Positions 32,095 through 39,732 of a stretch of DNA of 46,539 nucleotides are shown in pieces. The stretch is taken from contig BEHD01000004.1 of NCBI GenBank assembly GCA_002898355.1, forward strand, positions 1 through 46,539, written 5' to 3'. How positions within the stretch are numbered: the first letter of the stretch is position 1; the number at the start of each line of letters is the position of its first letter. The stretch is from an archaeon HR01 (lineage in GTDB: Archaea; Thermoproteota; Nitrososphaeria_A; Caldarchaeales; Caldarchaeaceae). Below the pieces are notes generated by a model. That model was not told where the DNA came from. It searched no databases and saw nothing but the letters and a program-made list of their open reading frames with translations. Both the position numbers and the translations under genes were made by a program.

Positions 32095-33468
32095 CTATGG
32101 CCATGGTGTCGGATATACGTGCTCTACGGTTCTTATTTCAGCCGGCCAGATGACCTGGAACTTCCCATCTATTATCTGGACCGGGAACGCCCTGATGGTG
32201 CCGACATTCGTGAACGGCCCAAAGTCCCTGCCCGGCATGGTTGGGCCACTTATAGTCATGATATGGGTTTTGTCGAGGGCAGCAATCAAATCGTCTGGGC
32301 TTAGGCTTTCAGCCTTCTCTATGGCTGCGGCCACCACCTCCAGAGCCTGCCAAGTCACCGACGCCCATGGATACAGGTCGTTGGCGAGTCCGGCCCTCCT
32401 CATAGCCTCAAGCCAGAATTCACGGCCGAAATAGCCGTCGTATGTGATGCCCTCGGTCCAGAACCACTCCCCAGTGAAGTAGTTGACGTTCTCCAGCCCG
32501 ACCGTGTCTATGAAGGGCTTAGTCAGCTGGGGTACGTGATACTCCCTAGGTCTCAAGCCCTGCTCTAGGGCCTGCTTCACAAAGGCGGCTGCCCCCGGGT
32601 TGAGGCCCGCCACGAAGACTATGTCGGGGTCCAACGCCTTCAGCCTTAGAATGATGGCTGTGAAGTCTGTTGTGCCTACGGGGAACTTCTCCTCTGCCAC
32701 TATCTCCAGCCCTATCTCCGCAGCCTTGGGTTTGGCTCCAGCCATCAAGCCAGCCGCATAGGCCTCATCCTGTATTACGAAGGCTATGGTCCTAGCCTTC
32801 CCCTCAGCCTTTATCATATCAAAATACGAGTAGGACCATGTGGATATAAGGTCGATGGCTGAGAAGACATTCTTCAGCCCACGGTTGTAGAGGGGTGGTG
32901 CTCCTGCCTGTGTTGTGACCAGAGGTGTCCCGTATCTGGCCACCACATCTATCACTGGAAGGTTTACAGGTGTGCTGTACGGTCCCAGAAGTATGTCGGC
33001 CTTGTCCTCCGTAATCAATTTCTCATAAAGCCTCGCCGCCGTCTCCCCCTTGCTCTCGTCGTCGTAGATTATGACTTTGACAGGCAGCCTCATGCCATAC
33101 TGCTTGACGTAAAGCCCTCCCCGCTCATTCACCATATCCTGCCATGCGAGGTAGAGCTTCTCGAACGGGCCGGCGACTGGGCTGAACGGCCCTGTCTTCG
33201 GAACCGTCGCACCGATAATTATCGTTCTGGGCGGTTTAGCCGGCTGCTCCGTAACTGTCCGGGTAATGGTTTGTGTAACCGTCTGGACTTGGCCGCCTCC
33301 CACAGTCACAGTCGATACCAGTGTAGATGTGGAGACCTGCGTAACTGATACTGTTGAGGTCACAGTCGAGACAGCCTGGGGTGCAGTAGCTGTTGAGACA
33401 AAGTATCCGCCAAGTAGACCAATTATTAGAGCTACAACTATTCCAACCGCCGATAATGCCTTAACCAT
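32095..33468 (-). CDS. livK: Liv-type ABC transporter substrate-binding protein, membrane-anchored
   Basis: A 457-residue binding protein. One N-terminal transmembrane/signal segment (ALSAVGIVVALIIGLLGG) is followed by a stalk of about 50 residues rich in Ser, Thr and Val (repeats of TSTV and TVT). The receptor domain starts at IIIGATVPKTGPFSPVAG. The stalk has no lipobox cysteine, so an uncleaved anchor is likely. The periplasmic-binding class I fold takes amino acids, amides or aromatic acids; given the UbiD and Mo-hydroxylase neighbours an aromatic acid is plausible (inference). A strong TATA region lies about 25 nt upstream, and a 12-bp palindrome further up may be its operator. Confidence 0.9.
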   Translation of the reverse strand: MVKALSAVGIVVALIIGLLGGYFVSTATAPQAVSTVTSTVSVTQVSTSTLVSTVTVGGGQVQTVTQTITRTVTEQPAKPPRTIIIGATVPKTGPFSPVAGPFEKLYLAWQDMVNERGGLYVKQYGMRLPVKVIIYDDESKGETAARLYEKLITEDKADILLGPYSTPVNLPVIDVVARYGTPLVTTQAGAPPLYNRGLKNVFSAIDLISTWSYSYFDMIKAEGKARTIAFVIQDEAYAAGLMAGAKPKAAEIGLEIVAEEKFPVGTTDFTAIILRLKALDPDIVFVAGLNPGAAAFVKQALEQGLRPREYHVPQLTKPFIDTVGLENVNYFTGEWFWTEGITYDGYFGREFWLEAMRRAGLANDLYPWASVTWQALEVVAAAIEKAESLSPDDLIAALDKTHIMTISGPTMPGRDFGPFTNVGTIRAFPVQIIDGKFQVIWPAEIRTVEHVYPTPWP

Positions 33469-33480
33469 GCCCGTCTCAAC

Positions 33481-33497
33481 AATATAAAAATATATAA
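33481..33497 (-). promoter_or_regulatory. TATA region of the livK-livH-livM operon
   Basis: Reverse-strand A/T stretch with GTTTATATA and TTTTTATA, about 25 nt from ATG 33468. Confidence 0.6.
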
Positions 33498-33550
33498 ACT
33501 TTTACCAAATACGGCCACGTCTCATTCCGCCCATAATCATTTTTTTGTTT

Positions 33551-33562
33551 CACGATATCGTG
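33551..33562. promoter_or_regulatory. 12-bp perfect palindrome, candidate operator
   Basis: CACGATATCGTG lies about 55 bp upstream of the livK TATA region, in the gap between livK and the UbiD-like gene. A dimeric regulator could bind here. Confidence 0.4.
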
Positions 33563-33852
33563 CGCCCGTGCTTGGTTTAGTAGTGCATGAATGCCTCTGC
33601 GACCAGCATTACAGTCATCCATCTTACTTTCTGGATACGAACTTGAGATTGGCTTCTCAGCAATCCAGCTCCACCATAACCAACCATCCTCATCTAGACA
33701 TCCTGTCCATGGTCTCTAATCATCATGGCGGCAGATCCCCTAGGTTTTATGCTCCATCATCTATTGTTGAGCTAGATGTTGTGACGGATGATACAGTATT
33801 CAGGTGTCTATGAGTTGGCAGTGAGATGGAAACCATACTTTTTAGGTAGAAA
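33563..33852. other. Intergenic stretch without recognised gene
   Basis: About 290 bases between the palindrome and the UbiD promoter. An 81-codon open frame (33568-33813) has a Ser/His-rich composition unlike the neighbouring proteins and no ribosome-binding site. No tRNA, repeat or sRNA boxes were seen. Confidence 0.4.
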
Positions 33853-33861
33853 GTATTTATC
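33853..33861 (+). promoter_or_regulatory. TATA box of the UbiD-family gene
   Basis: GTATTTATC about 28 nt before ATG 33885, a leaderless layout. Confidence 0.55.
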
Positions 33862-33884
33862 ACCGACTTTCACTAAACAGTCAT

Positions 33885-35405
33885 ATGAGTATATCCAGCG
33901 TGAGGGAGCTACTGGAAGAATTGGATAAGCGTGGCGATGTCTTCAGAGTTAAGCGCGAGGTTGATCCCCGCTCCTTTCAAGTCCCTGCAATAGTGCGTAG
34001 GGTTGAGGAGGAGACAGGACAGGCCGTTTATTTCGAGAGACTCAAAGGTTATGGCATGTCTCTAGCATCCAACTTGTACGGCTCAGTCTCTAGATGTGCG
34101 TTGGCATTGGGTATAGAGCCCACTGCGGAAGAGGTGGCCCGGTATAGGAACGATAGTAGGGGGAGCGGTGCAGGAATGGCGGGCTGCACCCGATACTCCT
34201 TTGGAATGACCGATTACGAGCGTGCCTGCGTCATTAAGCTAAGGAATGCCTTCGAGGAGGGTCTCAAAAGGGCCTCCGAGTTTCCTGTAAAAACAGTTTC
34301 ATACAGCCCTATTAAGGAAGTGATTTTGAGAGAGGATGTTGATATTCTCAAGACAATTCCTGTTATATGGCATTGTGCAGAAGATGCCGGCCCATTCTTC
34401 ACATCCGGTATATGGATAACCAAGGACCCGGATACTGGCCAATATGGTATGGGTATCTTCAGGAGTCAAGTCACACCTGAGAGTTATGGACCCAACAGAG
34501 CTGGGGTCCTCTTCTCGGTCCACTCCGACACATATGGCCGCCTCCTCCGCTACGAGTCACGGGGTGAGCCTATGGAGGCTGCGGTGGTTTTCGCGTCTGA
34601 GCCGGCTGTCCAGCTAAGTGCAGCATTTGCGGCACCAAAAGGTGTGGATGAGTTTGAGCTGGCTGGTGCTTTGAAGGGGTCGCCGGTGGAGATGGTTAAA
34701 TGCGAGACGGTTGACCTTCTTGTTCCCGCCAATGCCGAGATCGTAGTTGAGGGGGTGGTGCTGCCAAACGTCAGGATGGCCGAGGGGCCTATGGCCGAGT
34801 TCACCGACTACTATAGGGAGGAAAAAGCCCCCAAGCCAGTTTTTGAAGCTAGGGCCATAACCTTCAGGAGAAACCCCATCTACCACACCATTATGAGCGG
34901 TATGTCGGATGAGCATAGGACCTTATCCGCTATCGTTGGCTGGGGATGGGAGAGGCGTGTGCTGGAGAAGCTGAGAAAAGAGTTTCCCACCGTAAAGGCT
35001 GTGGCAAACAACCTAGGTAGCGACCTTTTCCACCTTGTTGTCTCCATGAGGAAGGAGAGGGAGGGAGATGATAAGCGGCTGCTACATTATATAATGGGTC
35101 TGGATATATCGGTCTTCTACAAATATGTAACAATCGTGGATGACGACATAGATGTCTACAACCCTGATCAGGTCGAATGGGCTAGGTGTATGAGGGCTGG
35201 GACACCTGACAGCTATATAATATTCCATGACATGCATACCCACAACCTAGACCCCATGGGCAGGATTAGCGGGCCCCCAGCCCAGCAAAGACTCACAGTT
35301 ACAAAATTAGGTATTCTCGCCACCCATAAAGTCGGTGAGAGATATAGGAGACCCGGCCCGCCCGATGATGTTTTGGAAGCCGTTAGGCTGAAGGACTATT
35401 CATAG
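33885..35405 (+). CDS. UbiD-family (prenyl-FMN-dependent) decarboxylase
   Basis: A 506-residue UbiD-family protein. The N-terminal SSVRELLEELDKRGDVFRVKREV is typical; NRAGVLFSVHSDTYGR lies in the prFMN region, and AEGPMAEFTDYY carries the two glutamates of the E-x4-E active-site motif. The family reversibly decarboxylates aromatic or unsaturated acids, and needs UbiX-made prenylated FMN; no UbiX gene is in the window. It stands alone on this strand, between the Liv operon and the Mo/W oxidoreductase operon, and ends 10 nt inside the latter's last gene. The substrate cannot be deduced; an aromatic acid is the likely class. Confidence 0.9.
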   Translation: MSISSVRELLEELDKRGDVFRVKREVDPRSFQVPAIVRRVEEETGQAVYFERLKGYGMSLASNLYGSVSRCALALGIEPTAEEVARYRNDSRGSGAGMAGCTRYSFGMTDYERACVIKLRNAFEEGLKRASEFPVKTVSYSPIKEVILREDVDILKTIPVIWHCAEDAGPFFTSGIWITKDPDTGQYGMGIFRSQVTPESYGPNRAGVLFSVHSDTYGRLLRYESRGEPMEAAVVFASEPAVQLSAAFAAPKGVDEFELAGALKGSPVEMVKCETVDLLVPANAEIVVEGVVLPNVRMAEGPMAEFTDYYREEKAPKPVFEARAITFRRNPIYHTIMSGMSDEHRTLSAIVGWGWERRVLEKLRKEFPTVKAVANNLGSDLFHLVVSMRKEREGDDKRLLHYIMGLDISVFYKYVTIVDDDIDVYNPDQVEWARCMRAGTPDSYIIFHDMHTHNLDPMGRISGPPAQQRLTVTKLGILATHKVGERYRRPGPPDDVLEAVRLKDYS

Positions 35406-36151
35406 GAGTATTTTCTTAACACACTCTCCAACAATATATCCTCCTTCAAAGCTCTGGAGCCTGCAGCTAGGGCGCCTTGTTTCATCATAGCCGATGTGGA
35501 GAGCCTCTCCACAAGCCTCAGAAAAGGTGTCTGGACTGCGTGGAAAAACTTTGTAAGTGGCGCTGTGGCCAGTAGGACCGCTACTGAGAGCAGGTGAATA
35601 GTGTAGAAGAGGAATGTTAATGTGGCTTCCTCTGACACTCTGGAAAACTGGGTGGCGAAACCAGTCACAGCAGCTGTGAATAACATGCTAGTAAAAGCTA
35701 CGTCGGCCAGCCCCCGTCCCCTATTTGCTATCTTTCGTAGAAAATATATGCCCCCGAGGATTAGTAGGATACCGCCTAGGTTCCCAACTATCTTCGGTAC
35801 ACTCGTAAACTCTCTGGGCTCTGCTGTAGGGTAGTAGATGTAAACTAGTGTGGTGGCTATGGCGCACAGTATGAAGCCTGCAAACTGGCTGTAATGGGCC
35901 GCCCACCTCCATCTTGAACCGCTTATCACATCTCTGCTGAGAGCCACCCTTGAGAAAATCTCTTTAACAGATGTTACAAGTAACCCTGAAACCCCTATCT
36001 GTCTGGCCGACAGTCTGAGTAGGGTGAAGACACCAGCCCTCCGCAGCTGGACTATACGATATGCTATGCCCAGAGCTATTATCAATAAGGTTATGACTGC
36101 ACCAAGGTCTACGAGCCAGACTGGGTAGAGATCTGTAAGTCTAAGACTCAT
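35396..36151 (-). CDS. NarI/DsrM-like membrane cytochrome b subunit
   Basis: A 251-residue membrane protein with about five or six hydrophobic segments. RWAAHYSQFAGFILC (His near 86) and FYTIHLLSVAVLLATAPLTKFFHA (His near 189 and 207) place histidines as in the b-type heme subunits of NarI, DsrM and HdrE. It should pass electrons between the quinone pool and the Fe-S partner. Its start overlaps the ferredoxin stop by 4 nt. It is the last gene of the operon. Confidence 0.78.
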   Translation of the reverse strand: MSLRLTDLYPVWLVDLGAVITLLIIALGIAYRIVQLRRAGVFTLLRLSARQIGVSGLLVTSVKEIFSRVALSRDVISGSRWRWAAHYSQFAGFILCAIATTLVYIYYPTAEPREFTSVPKIVGNLGGILLILGGIYFLRKIANRGRGLADVAFTSMLFTAAVTGFATQFSRVSEEATLTFLFYTIHLLSVAVLLATAPLTKFFHAVQTPFLRLVERLSTSAMMKQGALAAGSRALKEDILLESVLRKYSYE

Positions 36152-36825
36152 CCCACACCCTCCCCGCTGGTAACTAATTCGATAGGCTGAACCCTCCGCA
36201 CAGCAAATATATCGGGTAGGTAGAGGACTTTGGGCCTAGTCCCTGCCTCAGGCCTGAGGGGGAACGGCTCTCCCTTAGGGCTTCGAGATGCTAGATACTT
36301 GTTTATCTTGCTATTTGGGTCATCCCAATCCCCGAATATTCGGCATTCTGTGGGGCAGGTTACCACGCAGGCTGGCTCTTTCCCCTCCCTGACCCGGTGT
36401 ATGCAGAGGTTGCATTTCATCGCCGATGGGAATTTTCGCCTCTTAGCCATGTGATACTCCTCGAAAGGTGTTGGTGTCTCGAAATATGTCTGAGGCCCGT
36501 CGGGGTAGAAGATGGCTCCGTAGGGGCATGCGGTAACACATGCCTGGGCGCCGGAACATATCTCCTCATTCACCACCACTATACCGTCTTCTGTCCGTGT
36601 TATTGCACCGCTTGGACAGACCTTCATGCAGGGCGGGTTCTCGCAATGCATGCATAGTAGGGGTAGGAAGACTTTGCCTACGTTGGGGTATCTCCCAACC
36701 TCTCTCACAAGGACACGGGCGTATAACACATTTGGCGGAGTGCCCTGCTCCTGCTTACATGCAATGGTGCATGCGTTACATCCAATGCAGTAGGCTAGGT
36801 CTATCAGCATCCCAAGTCTTGCCAC
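36148..36825 (-). CDS. Four-cluster ferredoxin subunit (DmsB/NrfC type)
   Basis: A 225-residue electron-transfer subunit. Cysteine groups: C13/16/19/23; C58/61/66/70; C90, A93, C96, C100; and C138/141/153/157. The third group lacks its second cysteine (Ala93 in CSGAQAC), so that site may hold a [3Fe-4S] cluster. No twin-arginine signal, so the complex faces the cytoplasm. The GTG start lies inside the MoaD-like gene's tail, with GGAGG (36840-36836) as ribosome-binding site; ATG 36810 is an alternative. Confidence 0.9.
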   Translation of the reverse strand: MARLGMLIDLAYCIGCNACTIACKQEQGTPPNVLYARVLVREVGRYPNVGKVFLPLLCMHCENPPCMKVCPSGAITRTEDGIVVVNEEICSGAQACVTACPYGAIFYPDGPQTYFETPTPFEEYHMAKRRKFPSAMKCNLCIHRVREGKEPACVVTCPTECRIFGDWDDPNSKINKYLASRSPKGEPFPLRPEAGTRPKVLYLPDIFAVRRVQPIELVTSGEGVG

Positions 36826-37127
36826 TCACACCACCCTCCAGCTATGCGCGCTATAACATCCATCACAACAACCCTTCCCTCATCCTTCAGACGCGTCTTT
36901 AAACCCTGGAGCGCCTCAACATTCATGCCGTCGATGAAGACCGCGTATCGTGGGCTGATTCTGCCTCCGTCTATAAGGGCCTCAGCCAGCGACCCGCCGT
37001 TCACGGCACGTATCTTGCGAAGCAACTCCTCTACAGTATATTCGGCGCCGTTCACTTCGATGTCGTTGGTGAAGAATCCGAAGGACCTACGGAGGTCCCC
37101 GCTGGCCAGGGTTATTTTCACCCTCAT
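36804..37127 (-). CDS. MoaD/ThiS-like protein with 9-residue tail after Gly-Gly
   Basis: A 107-residue beta-grasp protein with MoaD-like ends: RVKITLASGDLRRSFG, TVEELLRKIRAV, and a final RVVVMDVIARIAGG. Gly97-Gly98 is followed by WCEWQDLGC, so it must be trimmed to act as a thiocarboxylate carrier. GGAGGG, the codons for the two glycines, also supplies the ribosome-binding site for the ferredoxin gene, whose start lies within the tail. Lying 1 nt after the Mo/W oxidoreductase, it may be a dedicated MoaD-like factor for its cofactor (inference). An added G in GGAGGG would instead end the protein GGVV. Confidence 0.78.
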   Translation of the reverse strand: MRVKITLASGDLRRSFGFFTNDIEVNGAEYTVEELLRKIRAVNGGSLAEALIDGGRISPRYAVFIDGMNVEALQGLKTRLKDEGRVVVMDVIARIAGGWCEWQDLGC

Positions 37128-37128
37128 C

Positions 37129-39615
37129 TCACGCTCTCCCGATGTTCACCTTGGCCGCTGTCTCGAAGACACCTGTAGCCATATCCGTGTAATCCAGCCC
37201 AGCTGAGAGGAAGATGTTGTGGTTTATACCGCCAGCAGAGCCAGCTATTGGATGTTGACACCAATGCCCCATATTGGTCATGGCTACGACGCTGGGATGA
37301 ATCCCCTCAGTTGTCTTGATTGTCGCCTCCCCCTCACCAAACCTGGAAGTTATCCTAACCTTTTCTCCATCCCTCAACCCAAGCTTCTTGGCTGTCTCGG
37401 AGTGTATGAGTACGTAGGGTATCTCGGGATGGCGTAGCATTATCTCACGTAGCCATGGGTTAGCCGTGGAGTCGCTGAAAGCGTGCAAGGCGCTTTTATA
37501 GTTGATGGCGTATAGGGCGTACTCGCTGTCCCTGTGGATGGGGCTCTCCAGCCATGTGGGTATAGGCCTGAAGTCTGAGAGGTCCCACTTAAGGCCCGTC
37601 TCGGCGAAGAACCGCTCCATCTTATATTTAACACTCTGCATAAACTCGTAGTAGACAGGTATTCTAAGCCTTCCATATGGCAGGTAAAGCTCCTCAGGAG
37701 TTCTTAGCCTAACCATATGCCCCTTCTCCCTAACACGCTCAAGTGTCCATTCATCACCGAAGTTCGCTCTAAAATACCGGTCTAGAATCTCCTCTATACC
37801 ATACTTTTTGTCGGGTTCTAGCATGTATTCCGGCTTCTTATAGAGTTCGAAGAAATGGTTCAGGACGTTGTTCCACCTATCTAGGAACTCAAGCCTATCC
37901 GCCAGCTCTGTACATATGTCTGTAGCATCCCTCGTATCGTAGAGGGGCTTAACTACGGGCTGCCGGAAACCAGGACCTATCACAAATGGTGCCTCGCTCT
38001 CGCACATACTCCACGACTCCAGATATGTGTGGTCGGGCAGGATGACGTCGGCGTAGTCAGATGCCTCGCTGGGATAAACATCTATAGCTACTATAAACCT
38101 GAACTTCTCCATCGCCTTCAACACACGCCTAGTCTCCGGCATGTTATATGGTGCGTTGCAGTGTAGGATGAAGAGGGCTTCGGGGTCATAGTTGAGCATA
38201 TACTTCTGGGGCTCGAGAACCGTTAGAGCGCTTATGTGGCCTCCTCCGAAATGCCCTTGCCCAACGGGCACGAATTCGATGAGATGGGTTGAGTCGGGTG
38301 GAAACCTAGGTTCAAACTGCCACTTCTCGATGGGGTTTATAGGCATGCCATGGTGCATCCCATCCTCGCCAGGCCAGATGGCCAGCTGGCCGTAGACAGG
38401 GACACCGAGATGCCCCCCGGGTACGTCTATATTCCCTATTACCGTATTGATTAGCTTAAGGGCCATGTTGTCTAGGATTCCATGTTTGTGGGATTGGGCT
38501 CCCCTGTAATATTGGACGCAGGCAGGTCTAAGCGGATACTCCCTACCGTTAATTTTTATGGTAGCTCCTATCTGGGCAGCATCCACATACTCCCGAGCAA
38601 TTCTCCTGATAGTTTTTGAGGGGACGTCCGTTATCTTAGATACCTTCTCAGGAGTCCATTTCATAACCTCATCCAAAAGAAGTTGGAAGGCAGGTGTTCC
38701 CACCGAATACTCGCCCTTAAGCGCAGGCTCTACAAGTGTTGGATCGTCATATGGCTTGGCCGTATTATCAGCCAAATCCCATACATAGGGCTTCTTAGTA
38801 TTCCTATCTCTAACAAACAAGCCATCAGGGCCGACTAGGCACGGCGCGTTGGTATTATTCTTCAAAAAGTCGCGGTCGTATTTATCAAGCTCAACCATCA
38901 ATACATACATCATACCGAGGGCAAAGGCTCCATCTGTGCCAGGAATTATAGGCACCCACTCATCTGCCTTTGCAGCAGCCACGCTCAGCCTCGGGTCGAC
39001 CACCACAAGCTTCATCCCCCTCCTCCTAGCATCAGCCATTCTCTTGGCTGAGCCTGAAAGATGTAGGTGGGCTTCGAACCCATCTGAAGCACCCATCATG
39101 ATAAGATAGTTGCAGTAGTTGAGATCTGGGAATGTGGCGAAGGAGCCGTCAGTCATGGCGTTGACGGGGTGGTATGCGGAGCCGCAATATGTGCCGTGGG
39201 CTGTGAAGTAGTTTGGCGTCCCATAGGCTAGAGGCCATCCCCAGCACCACATCCTTTGGAATTCCGCAATCGAGGTAACCAGCTTGCGTGGGTCTTTCCT
39301 CCTTATCTTGCCCAGCTCATCCTCCACAATCCCCAGAGCTTCATTCCAGCTCACCTTCTCCCATTCGGGCCTGACCCCTCTCCCCTTCTGCTTATTTACC
39401 CTGACCAGTGGCTGCTTGAACCTCGACTGATCATACAACTTCATTATACCTGCGTTTCCTTTGGCGCAGAGCTTACCCATGTTGTCCGGGTCATCCGGGT
39501 TCCCTTCAATCTTCACCAGCACGCCGTTAACTACGTGGGCCAATATGCCACATCCATGGATACACATGTAACATTGGGATGGAATCCACCGGTCATCTAT
39601 ACCGATAGAAGACAT
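37129..39615 (-). CDS. Molybdopterin (Mo/W-bisPGD) oxidoreductase catalytic subunit
   Basis: An 828-residue DMSO-reductase-family protein. The N-terminal Fe-S site is CYMCIHGCG with LCAKG further on. GTPNYFTAHGTYCGSAYHPVN holds a cysteine placed like the Mo/W ligand of type I members; VVVDPRLSVAAAKADEWVPIIPGTDGAFALG is the cofactor region; the C-terminal barrel domain ends before the stop. There is no twin-arginine leader, so it works on the cytoplasmic side. With the following ferredoxin and b cytochrome it forms a membrane complex linked to quinone. Substrate unknown; polysulfide, thiosulfate, arsenic or organic substrates are all possible. Confidence 0.92.
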   Translation of the reverse strand: MSSIGIDDRWIPSQCYMCIHGCGILAHVVNGVLVKIEGNPDDPDNMGKLCAKGNAGIMKLYDQSRFKQPLVRVNKQKGRGVRPEWEKVSWNEALGIVEDELGKIRRKDPRKLVTSIAEFQRMWCWGWPLAYGTPNYFTAHGTYCGSAYHPVNAMTDGSFATFPDLNYCNYLIMMGASDGFEAHLHLSGSAKRMADARRRGMKLVVVDPRLSVAAAKADEWVPIIPGTDGAFALGMMYVLMVELDKYDRDFLKNNTNAPCLVGPDGLFVRDRNTKKPYVWDLADNTAKPYDDPTLVEPALKGEYSVGTPAFQLLLDEVMKWTPEKVSKITDVPSKTIRRIAREYVDAAQIGATIKINGREYPLRPACVQYYRGAQSHKHGILDNMALKLINTVIGNIDVPGGHLGVPVYGQLAIWPGEDGMHHGMPINPIEKWQFEPRFPPDSTHLIEFVPVGQGHFGGGHISALTVLEPQKYMLNYDPEALFILHCNAPYNMPETRRVLKAMEKFRFIVAIDVYPSEASDYADVILPDHTYLESWSMCESEAPFVIGPGFRQPVVKPLYDTRDATDICTELADRLEFLDRWNNVLNHFFELYKKPEYMLEPDKKYGIEEILDRYFRANFGDEWTLERVREKGHMVRLRTPEELYLPYGRLRIPVYYEFMQSVKYKMERFFAETGLKWDLSDFRPIPTWLESPIHRDSEYALYAINYKSALHAFSDSTANPWLREIMLRHPEIPYVLIHSETAKKLGLRDGEKVRITSRFGEGEATIKTTEGIHPSVVAMTNMGHWCQHPIAGSAGGINHNIFLSAGLDYTDMATGVFETAAKVNIGRA

Positions 39616-39635
39616 ATTACATATTGGTGTAGAAG

Positions 39636-39651
39636 CGTAATATATAAATAT
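39636..39651 (-). promoter_or_regulatory. TATA region of the Mo/W oxidoreductase operon
   Basis: Reverse-strand TAATATTTATATATTA, an A/T-only stretch centred about 28 nt upstream of ATG 39615. Confidence 0.6.
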
Positions 39652-39732
39652 TAAAATGCTAACATATTAGATTTTTACACCATGCCGATAGTAAAGACCG
39701 GCTCTATCCATGGGCAGATGAGGTTGTAGAGG

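Noticed and set aside
33568-33813. 81-codon ORF in the livK-ubiD gap
   Set aside because: Its composition is unlike the neighbouring proteins, it has no ribosome-binding site or TATA spacing, and it shows no recognisable motif.
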